Shown piece by piece: positions 1 to 9,579 of a stretch of DNA of 64,000 nucleotides. Within the stretch, counting starts at the first letter, position 1. Every line of letters starts with the position of its first letter. The stretch spans positions 2,240,001-2,304,000 of the forward strand of contig CP099988.1 in the NCBI GenBank assembly GCA_024167805.1, written 5' to 3'. A program made the position numbers and the translations under genes. The notes beneath the pieces are model-generated. The model had not been told where the DNA came from, searched no databases, and worked only from the letters and a program-made list of their open reading frames with translations. Source of the DNA: Methanobacterium sp. ERen5. Its GTDB lineage: Archaea > Methanobacteriota > Methanobacteria > Methanobacteriales > Methanobacteriaceae.

Positions 1-171
1 TTTTGCTAATTTAACCAATTTGTCAGAATTACCTTCTTGACTTGAAACAGGTTCAGTTTGTGGAGATGGTTCAGTTTCCTGATCATCATTTTGCGTCGAG
101 TTGAAAGTTGTCATCCTTCTTCTAGTTCTTCTTCTTGCTCCCCCACGTCCTATAGGTCCTAGTTCTGGCAT
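1..171 (-). CDS. Hypothetical protein, Arg-rich N-terminus (3' truncated by window edge)
   Basis: An open frame reads leftwards from an ATG at 171 to the window edge without a stop (57 codons). The start is preceded by GGGGGATGAT, a good Shine-Dalgarno match. The protein begins MPELGPIGRGGARRRTRRR and then becomes acidic and polar, rich in Asn, Gln, Glu and Ser. The stretch resembles the basic leader of small SHOCT-like proteins of methanogens, but no domain can be confirmed because the rest lies outside. Function unknown. Confidence 0.6.
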   Translation of the reverse strand, partial: MPELGPIGRGGARRRTRRRMTTFNSTQNDDQETEPSPQTEPVSSQEGNSDKLVKLAK

Positions 172-439
172 ATAAATCATCCCCCATTTGTTTTCAGACT
201 ATATTTTTTTCTAACAATCACTACAACACACATTATTAACTATTATTATGGTACTTCAAACTTAATATAACATTGGGTTCATCATCTCTTTACAGCCACA
301 AAACCCATTCCAATCATATTTTAAGTGATAACTACCAATTACAGGTGATAAATATTCAAATAATCAAAACAAATGTTTGTGAATAGTTATCAGAAGAAAT
401 AAATTAATTTAAGTTCCGAATTTAAATCCTAATAGGATC

Positions 440-823
440 TTAACTAATTTCTGTGGCATTCAAGACCTTAACATCACCTGCAACTACTGCTGAACTATTT
501 TCTAATGTAACATTATAATTAACATTGGAATCACTGTCAATGCGATTAATCTTAATCATTTTCGAATCAATTCTTTGTCCCTGCGAACCAATTCCATAAA
601 CATTTAAAAGTACGTCATCAAAATTTTCCTTGGAATCATCTCTAATAACACCAGAAATATAAACAGCAGAACCATTAATAGCTTGTTCTACCAGTGGTGT
701 GTTATATTCAACAATTTTATCATCAAGATCCTGTTTTATCAGTGGGTTAACTTCTCCAAATATGGATATAAAAATAATTAAAGTTAAAATGATTATTGTA
801 AATTCTAACCTATATTTCTTCAT
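440..823 (-). CDS. Hypothetical membrane-anchored extracellular protein
   Basis: A 127-residue protein with a short basic N-terminus (MKKYR), one hydrophobic segment at about residues 8-23 and a polar remainder of about 100 residues. The rest alternates hydrophobic and polar residues as in a beta-sandwich and has NxS/T sites (NGS, NVT, NSS, NAT), as expected for a domain outside the cell. The layout resembles FxLYD-like or other Ig-fold domains, but I cannot assign a family. Only a weak ribosome site precedes the ATG, so it may be translated from a short leader. It reads towards the partial gene at the left edge and is separated from it by about 270 bases. Confidence 0.6.
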   Translation of the reverse strand: MKKYRLEFTIIILTLIIFISIFGEVNPLIKQDLDDKIVEYNTPLVEQAINGSAVYISGVIRDDSKENFDDVLLNVYGIGSQGQRIDSKMIKINRIDSDSNVNYNVTLENSSAVVAGDVKVLNATEIS

Positions 824-1229
824 GATAATAACCGATTTAAAAACTGCCTTTTACGACAATATTTATTTTCTAAATTCAATTAAAGAAATAGGATTTTTCC
901 TGGCTTTAAAAGATTGATCCTACGACTAATTTCAAATAAATTTAAGTTGAACTACTGTGACTAAATTGAATTTTATGTGTATTCTTTTTATTTTAAAAAA
1001 AGTTCTATTTAAACTAATGGGCTTATCAATGAAAAATATCCTTTTAAAACTTAATAAACTAGTATTAAATCTTTAAGAGTTTATAAGATTAATAATAGGG
1101 AGCTAATATAAGCATTCACTAACATTAACTCAGTTTATGAAATTGTAGAATTGTAACCATATAACAAAAACAAATAATTACTTGGCAAACTATAATAATA
1201 TTAATTATAACTTAATTGGAGGTGATAAT
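824..1229. other. Intergenic region, no gene seen
   Basis: About 400 A+T-rich bases between the divergently read gene ending at 823 and the small membrane protein starting at 1230. The frame of the downstream gene stays open back to a TTG at 1182, but the strong ribosome site at 1219-1226 argues that this part is 5' leader. No structured RNA was recognised. Confidence 0.4.
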
Positions 1230-1451
1230 TTGGCAAATCCAATATTAGCTTTGATTATTTCTCTATTTTTACCTGGAATTGGTACGGTCTATGCTGGAAA
1301 TATTATGAAAGGAATAATAATTTTCATCGTAGCACTTGTATTAGGCGCACTAGCAACTGTTTTTTTACTTGGAATCATTGCTTGGATACTGTACGTCATT
1401 GTATGGCTTTACGGTATGTACGACGCTTACACTACTGCCAGTGGAATCTAA
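1230..1451 (+). CDS. Small two-helix membrane protein (TM2-like)
   Basis: I chose the TTG at 1230 because GGAGGT lies six bases upstream, a near-perfect Shine-Dalgarno site; the frame stays open to 1182 but without such a site. The 73-residue product (MANPILALII...) has two long hydrophobic helices, about residues 3-18 and 25-58. Between them is the motif LPGIGTVYAGNIMKG, and the tail is WLYGMYDAYTTASG. The P-G-x-G-xx-YxG turn and the W-x-Y-x-x-YDA ending are typical of TM2-domain-like small membrane proteins of methanogens and Firmicutes, whose function is unknown. A T-run follows at 1466-1478. No operon partner is evident. Confidence 0.7.
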   Translation: MANPILALIISLFLPGIGTVYAGNIMKGIIIFIVALVLGALATVFLLGIIAWILYVIVWLYGMYDAYTTASGI

Positions 1452-1465
1452 TAACGAATATCCCC

Positions 1466-1478
1466 TTTTATTTTTTTT
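1466..1478 (+). terminator. T-rich archaeal-type terminator
   Basis: A T-rich run (TTTTATTTTTTTT) begins 15 bases after the stop of the small membrane protein at 1451. Oligo-T tracts on the coding strand are the usual archaeal termination signal. No hairpin is obvious. Confidence 0.35.
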
Positions 1479-1583
1479 GCATTTAATACAGTAACTATGG
1501 TTTTTAAGTTTTGGAACTCTAGATTGGATTATTTAGTCTGAAACAAAATTTTAGTAAAAAAAGAAAGAAAGAATGAAGTAAAC

Positions 1584-4500
1584 TCATTTATTTCGCGGTA
1601 CCATGGAACCAGCAATAACAACTAGTATGGCCAGAATTAATCCTCCAATAGGCACGCCTGTGTGCTGCATAGGAATCGTTTTACCTTCAGCACTGGAACT
1701 AGGATCTGCAGGCTCGGATTTATTTTCTATGTTTATGGTGGTGTTGGCTTGGTTTTGTGGGTTGGGGTTGTAGTTGGTTTGGTTTAGTGTTGCTGTGTTT
1801 GTTATGTTGGTGTTTGTTTTGGTTACTTGTGTTATGATGTTTAGTGTTGTTGTTTGTCCGTTTTGTAGGTTTCCTATGGTCCATATGCCTGTTGTTGGGT
1901 TGTAGTTGCCGTTTGTTGAGATGAATTTGAGCCCTTGTGGTAGTTTGTCTGTTACTGTTACGTTGGTGGTGTCATCTGGTCCGTTGTTGGTTACTGTTAT
2001 GGTGTAGGTTATTTTGTTGTTTAGTCTTGGTTTGGTGTTGTTTACTGTTTTTTTGATGGTTAGTTGGGATTCTTTTTCTATGTTTATGGTGGTGTTGGCT
2101 TGGTTTTGTGGGTTGGGGTTGTAGTTGGTTTGGTTTAGTGTTGCTGTGTTTGTTATGTTGGTGTTTGTTTTGGTTACTTGTACTGTGATGTTTAGTGTTG
2201 TTGTTTGTCCGTTTTGTAGGTTTCCTATGGTCCATATGCCTGTTGTTGGGTTGTAGTTGCCGTTTGTTGAGATGAATTTGAGTCCTTGTGGTAGTTTGTC
2301 TGTTACTGTTACGTTGGTGGTGTCATTTGGTCCGTTGTTGGTTACTGTTATGGTGTAGGTTATTTTGTTGTTTAGTCTTGGTTTGGTGTTGTTTACTGTT
2401 TTTTTGATGACCAAATACGAAGTTGGAGTATTAATAGCTATCCCAATGTTCTCATCGTCGGCTGTGGATTTAATTGTGTAAACAACACCATTTTTGGCGA
2501 AGATATTGTAGCTAACAGTTGTGTTTCTAATATCTCCTTTAACATCACTACCATCTGGTCCGGTCACATTAACTTCGAAGTAGGGCAACATTTCTTTATT
2601 GTTACTCACAGGAAGGTTAGTTTCCAAGGAATATCCTAAGGTTACAGGATCTCCTGGATTGTATTTTAGTGTGGCATTTGAATTTGTATTAAAATTATTT
2701 GCAGACAACTGGAGAACATACCAATACCTCATATCCAGATCGATTCTGGAGTTGGTTATTTGTGTTGTGGCACTATTTATTCCCCACCAATTCAAATTAG
2801 TATCTGTATTACCACCAGTATTGTTCAAACCCAAATTATTATGAAATATTCTGTTGTAATTCAAATTATTGTCAGATCCATTGACAATGAAACCGTATTC
2901 TGTGTTGTTGAGAATTGAAGAGCTCAAAACAGAGTCGTTCTTACCATTCATAATAATTCCATTACCATTGTTTGATATGGAACCATTTGTAAATAGATTA
3001 CCAGAAGACGTTGAATTAAATATTAATCCTGTGTTGACGTTATTAGAAATATTCACATTGTTTAAACTATTTTTCATGCCGTTAACAATAATTCCGTTGA
3101 TATTGTTAGTAACGTCTAAATTAACTAGCTTATCGTTGTTCCCATTAATGGAAAATCCGTACTGATTATTAACTACGTGATTTTGTCCCAGCACAACGTT
3201 AGCGTTACTATAACCAATTAAAATACCAATACCGTTATTTTTTATTTCGTTGTAGGATACGCTGTTGTCAGGGGTATAGATGGAAACACCAAAACCGTTG
3301 TTAACTAAATCATTATTAGAAACAGAATTTCCAGAGTTCTCTAATCTAACACCCGATAGAACATTGTTAAAAATTGTGTTATCTGTAACTGTGGAAGTTC
3401 CTTTTCCAGACAGTGTTATTCCGTTTTGTGTGTTGTTAGATGCGTTGTTGTTTGTTATTGTTGTTTTGCTTGAGCTTGATGTTGTTATTCCTGATCCTTT
3501 GTTATTTGTGGCTGTGTTGCTGTTTATGGTTGAGTTCCCAGTTCCTGATATTGTTATTCCGTTTTGTGTGTTGTTAGATGCGTTGTTGTTTGTTATTGTT
3601 GTTTTGCTTGAGCTTGATGTTGTTATTCCTGATCCTTTGTTATTTGTGGCTGTGTTCTTGTTTATGGTTGATTTTCCAGTTCCAGTCACGCTAATTCCAT
3701 TTTGTGTGTTGTTGGAAAAATTGTTAGTTGATAATGTAGAGTTATCTGCATTGTACAATAAAATTCCATTATTTTTATTGTTATTTCCAGTGTTATCTGT
3801 CACAATGGAATTAACAGCATTAAATAGCCGAATTCCATCATAACCATTGTTATTTGCTGTGTTGTTAGTTACGGTACTGTTAAATGATGAAGTGGTGGTG
3901 GATCCAATTACTATTCCGTTGTTTATATTATTGCTCACTTGGTTGTTGATTATGGTTGTGTTAACAGATGTTGCATACACGTATATCCCATCTACATTTC
4001 TGGTTACAGTGTTGTTGAATATGTAGGAATTGATGGATGTAGCCGAAATAATTCCACCATTTCCGGGGCTGTTGTTTATTATGTTGCCCGATACATTGGA
4101 ATTGATGGAAGACGATAGATATATTCCACGATTTGTATTGTTGTAGAGTGAATTGTTAATAATGTCTGTGTTTGAAGCACTATCTAGAGTTATACCATTT
4201 TTTGAGTTATTATAGGCTGTGTTATTGTTTATGCAGGTATTATTGGACTTTGCTACATAGATTCCATAGGTGTAATTACTTACTGAGAATCCCGTTATAT
4301 TCACATTGTGAGCATTAGATACTGAAATACAAATGGCCGCTCCCTTTCCAATTAAGGTCACAGTACTGTTTGCTACGATGTTAACTGCCTTTTTCACAGA
4401 TAATGCCAAGTTTAGATAGGTGCCTGATTGAAAAATTATATTATCCCCATCAGATATGCTAAGTCCTTTCACTGTAATGCCGCTAAAGAAATTGTTGATA

Positions 4501-4625
4501 TCAGCGGTGGTCCATGTATTATTATCTATACTTACATCAGCTGCACTAACGTTATTTAAACACATAAAAAAACAAAATACAACCAGTAACAGTTTTATAA
4601 TACCTTTTTTATTTTCAGTTGTCAT
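1584..4625 (-). CDS. Adhesin-like surface protein: NosD-type beta-helix plus two DUF11 domains
   Basis: A 1013-residue secreted protein. Residues 1-28 form a signal peptide ending NNVSAA. Residues about 60-640 are a right-handed parallel beta-helix made of short Asn-rich rungs of the type NNNASNNTQNGITISG (NosD/pectate-lyase-like family). Next comes a linker domain, then two DUF11 (CARDB-like) domains at about 740-860 and 860-975, and a C-terminal helix GLILAILVVIAGSMV with tail PRNK. The sequence before the helix, PMQHTGVPI, resembles the LPNTGLPI of the adhesins at 15-23 kb, suggesting a shared anchoring signal. The two DUF11 units are almost identical at DNA level. The ATG at 4625 has AGGGGTGA just upstream. 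Role inferred: binding to surfaces or other cells. Function is not shown by sequence. Confidence 0.85.
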   Translation of the reverse strand: MTTENKKGIIKLLLVVFCFFMCLNNVSAADVSIDNNTWTTADINNFFSGITVKGLSISDGDNIIFQSGTYLNLALSVKKAVNIVANSTVTLIGKGAAICISVSNAHNVNITGFSVSNYTYGIYVAKSNNTCINNNTAYNNSKNGITLDSASNTDIINNSLYNNTNRGIYLSSSINSNVSGNIINNSPGNGGIISATSINSYIFNNTVTRNVDGIYVYATSVNTTIINNQVSNNINNGIVIGSTTTSSFNSTVTNNTANNNGYDGIRLFNAVNSIVTDNTGNNNKNNGILLYNADNSTLSTNNFSNNTQNGISVTGTGKSTINKNTATNNKGSGITTSSSSKTTITNNNASNNTQNGITISGTGNSTINSNTATNNKGSGITTSSSSKTTITNNNASNNTQNGITLSGKGTSTVTDNTIFNNVLSGVRLENSGNSVSNNDLVNNGFGVSIYTPDNSVSYNEIKNNGIGILIGYSNANVVLGQNHVVNNQYGFSINGNNDKLVNLDVTNNINGIIVNGMKNSLNNVNISNNVNTGLIFNSTSSGNLFTNGSISNNGNGIIMNGKNDSVLSSSILNNTEYGFIVNGSDNNLNYNRIFHNNLGLNNTGGNTDTNLNWWGINSATTQITNSRIDLDMRYWYVLQLSANNFNTNSNATLKYNPGDPVTLGYSLETNLPVSNNKEMLPYFEVNVTGPDGSDVKGDIRNTTVSYNIFAKNGVVYTIKSTADDENIGIAINTPTSYLVIKKTVNNTKPRLNNKITYTITVTNNGPNDTTNVTVTDKLPQGLKFISTNGNYNPTTGIWTIGNLQNGQTTTLNITVQVTKTNTNITNTATLNQTNYNPNPQNQANTTINIEKESQLTIKKTVNNTKPRLNNKITYTITVTNNGPDDTTNVTVTDKLPQGLKFISTNGNYNPTTGIWTIGNLQNGQTTTLNIITQVTKTNTNITNTATLNQTNYNPNPQNQANTTINIENKSEPADPSSSAEGKTIPMQHTGVPIGGLILAILVVIAGSMVPRNK
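1726..2410 (-). repeat. 351-bp tandem duplication encoding two DUF11 domains
   Basis: Two head-to-tail units with a period of 351 bases (117 codons), the first starting near 1726 and the second near 2077. They differ at only a few bases. They code for the two DUF11 domains of the adhesin. The copy is in frame, so the domain count can change by recombination without breaking the gene. Confidence 0.85.
3421..3696 (-). repeat. 138-bp tandem repeat within the beta-helix
   Basis: Two near-identical units of 138 bases (46 codons) starting near 3421 and 3559, each encoding several beta-helix rungs (SKTTITNNNASNNTQNGIT). The length is a whole number of codons, so gain or loss would lengthen or shorten the helix in frame. 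Confidence 0.8.
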
Positions 4626-5240
4626 TTTTCACCCCTTGGTTAATTTTTTTTGGAGATGAACGTGTGTAGTTATTAAGGTGATATACTCGATGATGTATTT
4701 AAAAAATTCACAAAAGATACTATTTAATAAAAAATTTAATTAAGCACCAAATAGGGATTTTTTTAATATATTAACCAAATAAATATCTTTAACATGATAT
4801 TTCATATCCATATTAAAAATAATAAATTCACACATATAAATCTGCCTATATTTGATTGTTAAAAAAAGGAGGATGTAAATAAAAACCATAAATAAGCTTT
4901 ATTATGAATATTGATCTTTATTAGCCAGTTAAATTTTTTATATTACTTTATATCAAAAAATTAGGAATCACAAAAAAGCCATTTGCTGTGAAGTGCTGTG
5001 ATTTGAACAATAAAATAGGGTAATGTAAACGAATTTGTGGATGGGTGCCAGATAAAGAAGGGGTTAACGACAACTATATCATGTTTTAATTTCATATAAT
5101 ATACTAATACAGTGGGGTATTTCGAGTTTGATCCTTTAATTTAGAGGATTACAATTTGGTATTTAAAGGAATATTTTAATGCACTAACTAAATTGAAAGT
5201 TTTAAATTTATTTAACAAAACGATCTGGAGCTGTAAAAAA
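4626..5240. other. Long intergenic region, no gene recognised
   Basis: About 600 very A+T-rich bases between the divergent starts of the beta-helix adhesin and the coiled-coil protein. A GGAGGATG sequence at 4868 looks like a ribosome site but is followed only by a few codons before a stop. No tRNA, riboswitch or repeat was recognised. It presumably holds both promoters. Confidence 0.4.
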
Positions 5241-5639
5241 ATGTCTGGAATGGGAGAGAAGGCACGCACAGTAGTGAGTGGTGTAGGAGATAAGGTTTCA
5301 AGTAGTGATGAAGGAAGTGTAGTTGACTCTGTAGGTGAGAAGGTCTCAGGACTCGGAGAAAAAATTAAGGGCACGGTTAAGAGTGTTCCAAAATCAGCTT
5401 CCAAGAGTACAGATGATTTATCACTTAGAATTGATGATTATTTGGATGAGAAAAGTAGCCAGCTAATTGTTGACTGGGAACTTGCAACCAACAACGATAT
5501 AGAGAATATTGAAAATAAATACAGCAAGGTAACACAGGATCTGTCAACGTTAGATTCTAATTTCAGTGAGTATCGTGCTGAAACAAACGATAAAATTAAA
5601 AAAATAGAGGAAAGACTTGAAAAACTCGAAAAACCTTAG
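5241..5639 (+). CDS. Small cytoplasmic coiled-coil protein, unknown function
   Basis: I take the ATG at 5241 as start, with GGAG ten bases upstream; the frame is open back to a TTG at 5193. The 132-residue product (MSGMGEKARTVVSG...) has no signal peptide or membrane helix. The first 55 residues contain three spaced repeats of the form V(S/G)G(V/M/L)G(E/D)K. The C-terminal 60 residues form a predicted coiled coil ending KIKKIEERLEKLEKP. The N-terminal pattern resembles stress-type amphipathic repeats. I do not recognise a family. It is transcribed alone, convergent with the broken beta-helix gene. Confidence 0.65.
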   Translation: MSGMGEKARTVVSGVGDKVSSSDEGSVVDSVGEKVSGLGEKIKGTVKSVPKSASKSTDDLSLRIDDYLDEKSSQLIVDWELATNNDIENIENKYSKVTQDLSTLDSNFSEYRAETNDKIKKIEERLEKLEKP

Positions 5640-5791
5640 AAATTTTCAATCAAGCTTCTTTTTATTTTTAATTCATTTTCATAATTTCATTGCTTAAGAA
5701 CTATACAACCCTATTTTTTTTGACACAACCAAATTTTAGCCATAATTATGGTTTGAAAATGATATTGAATGGTTTTAGTTAGTTTTATTGT

Positions 5792-6857
5792 TTAAATGGG
5801 AAAGGGGAGTACTGGGTTTAAGTTCACGTTGTATTTGGTGTTGTTCATGATGGTTGTTGAGATGTCTTTGTAGATGGTAGAGTAGTTGTAAATTCCCCTC
5901 CCTTGATGGATGCATGGTTTTTTGTGACTGTGGTGAAGTACATGTTGATTAATCCGTAGTTACTGATTCCTCCTCCGTAACTGGCAGTGTTGGAATTTAT
6001 TTGGGTTACAAATATATCGAATATTCCGTGGTTGTTGTAAATTCCACCACCTTCAGTAGCTTTATTTTCATTTATGTACGAACTGACCATGGATATCACA
6101 CAGTGGGCGTTGTTTATCCCACCGCCTATCTCAGCTTTATTATTTGAAACCCGTGACTGGTAGAGCTGCAGTTCTCCCTTTGAATTAATTCCTCCACCCA
6201 TCTCTGCAGTGTTTGAAAGGATATTGGTTCTCATGATGTAGGCGGTGTTAAGATTCTGAATACCTCCGCCATTGTAGCTGCAACGGTTGTATGAAATAAC
6301 GGATCCCCTGATGTTTACAGTACCTTCGTTGTAAATTCCACCACCGTCATTGGCTCTGTTGGCTGTAACGCACGAATCTTTCAGGGTTAGTGTGCCTTGA
6401 TTTCGAATTCCTCCCCTGAAAAACTTTTACCATTGGTGAAGGTTAATCCTTCTATTTGAACATCTCCAGAGTTTTTAATCCAAACACAAGAACTTTTATT
6501 GTTCCCGTTGACAACGGTGTTTTTAGAACTGTTACCAATTAATTTAACATTCTTATTCATCACGAGATTTTCATAGTAAACTCCCTTGGCAACAACCACA
6601 CAAAAATTACCTTTTCCCACATTGATGGCTTTTTGTATGGTTTTAAATGCTTGTTTAATATTTTTTCCCGTGTTATTATCGTTTCCTTTCACATCAACGT
6701 AATAAACACTAAGATCGTTTGATGTTGGTTGGGAACTCTGAACCAACTTACTTCCATGACCCATGGTCTGAGACACATCTGTAACCTGGCTTGCAGATGC
6801 TGTTCCTAAAATTATTAAAATTATTAACGGTATGAATAAAAGTTTCAGATTTTTCAT
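5792..6857 (-). CDS. Secreted beta-helix (NosD/Pmp-like) protein, broken by two frameshifts
   Basis: The ATG at 6857 has GGAGGT six bases upstream and opens a signal peptide (MKNLKLLFIPLIILIILG). It is followed by the start of a beta-helix fold (YYVDVKGNDNNTGK...). The frame breaks at 6413-6416 and again at 5895-5898. At each place a run of four Gs on the coding strand would restore the frame if it had five. Read through, the protein is about 355 residues with six or more rungs of the type N-x-GGGI-x-N, as in polymorphic outer-membrane/adhesin-like repeats, and ends NLNPVLPFPI. No C-terminal anchor is seen. Both breaks probably reflect an under-called G run, though real phase variation cannot be excluded. 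Confidence 0.75.
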
Positions 6858-7090
6858 GACCAAACCTCCAAAAATTTCATTTTTTAGGGATTCATTAAAG
6901 AACCATCCTAACAAAATCACTTAACCCCTAATCCACTCCAATATTGAATACTTTTAATGTAAAAGTGAGACTATATATATTTATTCATTATATTATCTAT
7001 TTATTCAGATTTATTATCATGATTTAGGTTTTACTCTTAAAAAATTCTATTTTTGTTCAGATTAGATTAAAAAAATAAAAAAATGGAAGA

Positions 7091-7894
7091 TTAAAGTGTT
7101 AGTTCTGGATCTTCACTTGAATCAGTTTCAACTTGTTTTTCAAGGACCGATCTGTACATTAGGCTGGTGCTTCTATAGAGGAATATTGTTGCAAAGGGTC
7201 CGAATGTCAGGGCGTTAATGATAATTCCAATAAATTTAGCGTGTACCAATCCAAAGAGAACAGAAAGTCCCATCCCAATAATTAGTAAAATTACGTAGAT
7301 GATTCCGGTTACAATGTACCATCCAAGGTAGTTTCCAAGTCCAATATCAGATATTTTAGTTCGAATTTCACCTAATTTAAGTGCGTAACTAATATTATTC
7401 TCATTTTTGGCCATGTTGGCAAGGGCCATGAGAATCAATGGATAAACAATGATTAGGTAGATTCCAACAATGGCCAGCATTGCCATCAGCATGATTCTGC
7501 CTACAACACCATTTGAAGCTCCTGAGGAAATTAAGACCATGGTTAAGATGAAAATACTTACAACCATGAGAATTACGAGTGGAATCATGAAGATGATCAT
7601 CACGATGAATATTTTCACACCATCTTTAAACATCCTCATCCAGTTTCCAAAATCTGGTAACACATCGTATCCACCTATGGATGAGTTCAGTATCCTCAGG
7701 TTGTAACCACTCCGGAAAATTACAAGTAAAAATGTTAAAATAATTAGAAGTCCAAAAATACTACTTTTAATTCCAAACGACAGTATAATTGCGTAAAGTT
7801 CTGCAAATAAAATTATTACCCCTAAAATTAGAAAATTCTTTATATTTGAAAGGGGATAACCCAACGAATTTTTAACAATATTTCCAATATCCAA
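7091..7894 (-). CDS. DUF4013 domain membrane protein
   Basis: A 267-residue integral membrane protein starting at a TTG (7894) with GGAGGT exactly six bases upstream. About six hydrophobic segments are visible: near residues 20-60 (two), 95-120, 135-160, 190-215 and 222-245. The pattern GYPLSNIKNFLILGVI at the N-terminus, then a GxxYDVLPDFGNWxxMFKDG loop at about 75-92, is characteristic of DUF4013 proteins, which are abundant in Methanobacteriales. Their function is unknown; they may help membrane or surface-protein assembly. It stands alone. Confidence 0.85.
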   Translation of the reverse strand: MDIGNIVKNSLGYPLSNIKNFLILGVIILFAELYAIILSFGIKSSIFGLLIILTFLLVIFRSGYNLRILNSSIGGYDVLPDFGNWMRMFKDGVKIFIVMIIFMIPLVILMVVSIFILTMVLISSGASNGVVGRIMLMAMLAIVGIYLIIVYPLILMALANMAKNENNISYALKLGEIRTKISDIGLGNYLGWYIVTGIIYVILLIIGMGLSVLFGLVHAKFIGIIINALTFGPFATIFLYRSTSLMYRSVLEKQVETDSSEDPELTL

Positions 7895-8098
7895 TGTTTG
7901 ACCTCCAGATTTTTTTTATTTTATTCACGATATGATCTAAGTCTCATTTCCTCCATATTAAACTTTGATGAATTATTCTCAGAGTGTAGGATAAATTAAA
8001 TTAATTTAAGTTTCATAGAGGCTGATCTAGTTTAGGGAAAAATTAAAGATATTTCAAGATGTATAGATATTATATGATCATTTTTCAGGTGAAGGTTC

Positions 8099-9093
8099 AT
8101 GGATAGAGATACTTTAATCAAGCACAAGCTTATGATGCAGAGTGATAGGATAAACAAATATCTTATGAATAGAATTAATGGGCTTTATTCATTGATTTTG
8201 ATAGCTTTAATACTAAATATATTCATTTATTTCGAATTTAACAGCATAAATTATCTTTTTAATGTGGAAAATAGGCTAGAGTTAATGGTTTTCGTTTTAA
8301 CTGTGATACTGGTGGATGCCACATTAGCATTGCTGTCCTTCACATATCTCCTGGTTATTAAAGAGGATGATCAAAATTCAATGGATTTTAAGGGAACAAA
8401 AATACTCAGTGATAAATCAGCCGGAGAAATAAGCTACATAATTAAAAATTGGAAAGATGGCTTGAAAAATAAATCAAGGCATTTAGAAAGTCAGAAAAAA
8501 AGTTATTGGAATATATTGATAAAATTGGAATGAAAGATGGAAATTTAGACTCAGAACCTCGAAACAAACATGGAAAACATGAAAAAAGAAGCGAAGTTTT
8601 CAAACTAAGGGAAATAGATAGGGATAGCAGGTTACCCACCTACGTAATTGAATCCAAATTAATTCAAATAAGCGAAGATTTAGATGTTTTTGATGATGAT
8701 CTGGGAGAACTGGAGAGAAATGATGAAGATCATGAACTTAAATCTTCCCTGATAGAAGCAAGGGATCTGTATGAAAAATTAAAGGACCTTGAAAATGAAA
8801 TATTGGAAAATTTAACACTCTTAGAATATTCTATGGAGATATACAACTTCAAAACTTTGAAGATCATAGGAAAACTATTTTTTCAAAGTTCCATATCCAT
8901 AATAATTGGATTTTTCATACTGGGCATTTTAATATTTGCACTGCAAAATGACGTAATATTAGGAGTCCTTCAAAGCTTTGGAAGCTTACCACTACAACTC
9001 ATCATATTCTTTGGATCCATTTTCATAATAGATGGTTCATGGTCCTTTTTAAGGGCAGTATACTCATTTTTCAAACTTTACATCCGAGATTAA
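8099..9093 (+). CDS. Hypothetical four-helix membrane protein with central coiled coil (one frameshift)
   Basis: The frame starts at the ATG at 8099 (AGGTGA upstream) and breaks in an A7 run at 8495-8501. With eight As it continues into the frame that ends at 9093, giving about 331 residues. The second part has no ribosome site of its own, which supports one gene. Predicted layout: two membrane helices at about 30-55 and 62-88, a charged cytoplasmic-type middle with coiled-coil character (about 110-240), and two more helices near the end (IIIGFFILGILIFAL and LIIFFGSIFIIDG). No family recognised. The following PadR gene is convergent. Confidence 0.65.
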
Positions 9094-9163
9094 CTACTAC
9101 TAAACTACACTCTCAAAAGCTGTTAATTTACCTAATTTTATGTTTGGTTCCATTGTTGGGATA

Positions 9164-9460
9164 TCATTCTTGGGAGTAATGTGACATTTCATTTACATCG
9201 TAGAAAATTTTGCAGAAAAATTTACATGCGGATTTAAGTTCCAGTTCCCCTTTTTCAGTGAGTACGTAGGTTTTAGATTTATCCATAGCTATTAGTTCAT
9301 TCTTTCTGAGTTCCTTAAGTGCAGGATAGATGGTACCGGGGCTGGGCTTGGTTCCTCGCCTTTTTTCAAATTCTCTTGATATTTCTGCCCCATTCATTTC
9401 ACTCTTTTTTAAAGTCCAGAGTATGAGAAAGGTCAAATATCCCTTCATATCGCACTGCAT
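9164..9460 (-). CDS. PadR-family transcriptional regulator
   Basis: A 98-residue winged-helix protein with the family's usual features: an N-terminal segment MKGYLTFLILWTLKKSEMNG, the wing-helix motif GTKPSPGTIYPALKELRKNELI at about 36-57, and TEKGELELK after the wing. PadR proteins are dimeric repressors or sensors, often controlling a divergent membrane or resistance gene. It is short of the C-terminal dimerisation helices of longer PadR proteins, so it belongs to the small subgroup. Upstream lies an inverted repeat at 9493-9522 and a divergent small ORF at 9580, which are plausible targets. Confidence 0.85.
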   Translation of the reverse strand: MQCDMKGYLTFLILWTLKKSEMNGAEISREFEKRRGTKPSPGTIYPALKELRKNELIAMDKSKTYVLTEKGELELKSACKFFCKIFYDVNEMSHYSQE

Positions 9461-9492
9461 ACTAATTTGTTTGGTTTGGGGCTATTAAATTG

Positions 9493-9522
9493 TATCGGAA
9501 GATCAATATTGGATGTCCGATA
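9493..9522. promoter_or_regulatory. Inverted repeat, candidate PadR operator
   Basis: TATCGGA at 9493-9499 and its exact reverse complement TCCGATA at 9516-9522, separated by 16 bases, lie between the PadR gene and the divergent small ORF. A TATA-like AAATATATATG follows directly. A repressor binding here could block both promoters. The assignment rests on position and symmetry only. Confidence 0.5.
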
Positions 9523-9579
9523 AATATATATGTTTTTTGTTGCATATCGTATATTAAAGATTGAAATGGGGGTGAGATC

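Noticed and set aside
3280..3843. 187-codon plus-strand frame inside the beta-helix adhesin
   Set aside because: It is the mirror of the Asn-rich repeats read on the other strand; no start signal, repetitive L/V/P composition and a complete adhesin frame opposite.
4861..4900. Ribosome-site-like GGAGGATG at 4868
   Set aside because: Followed by only a few codons before stops in every suitable frame.
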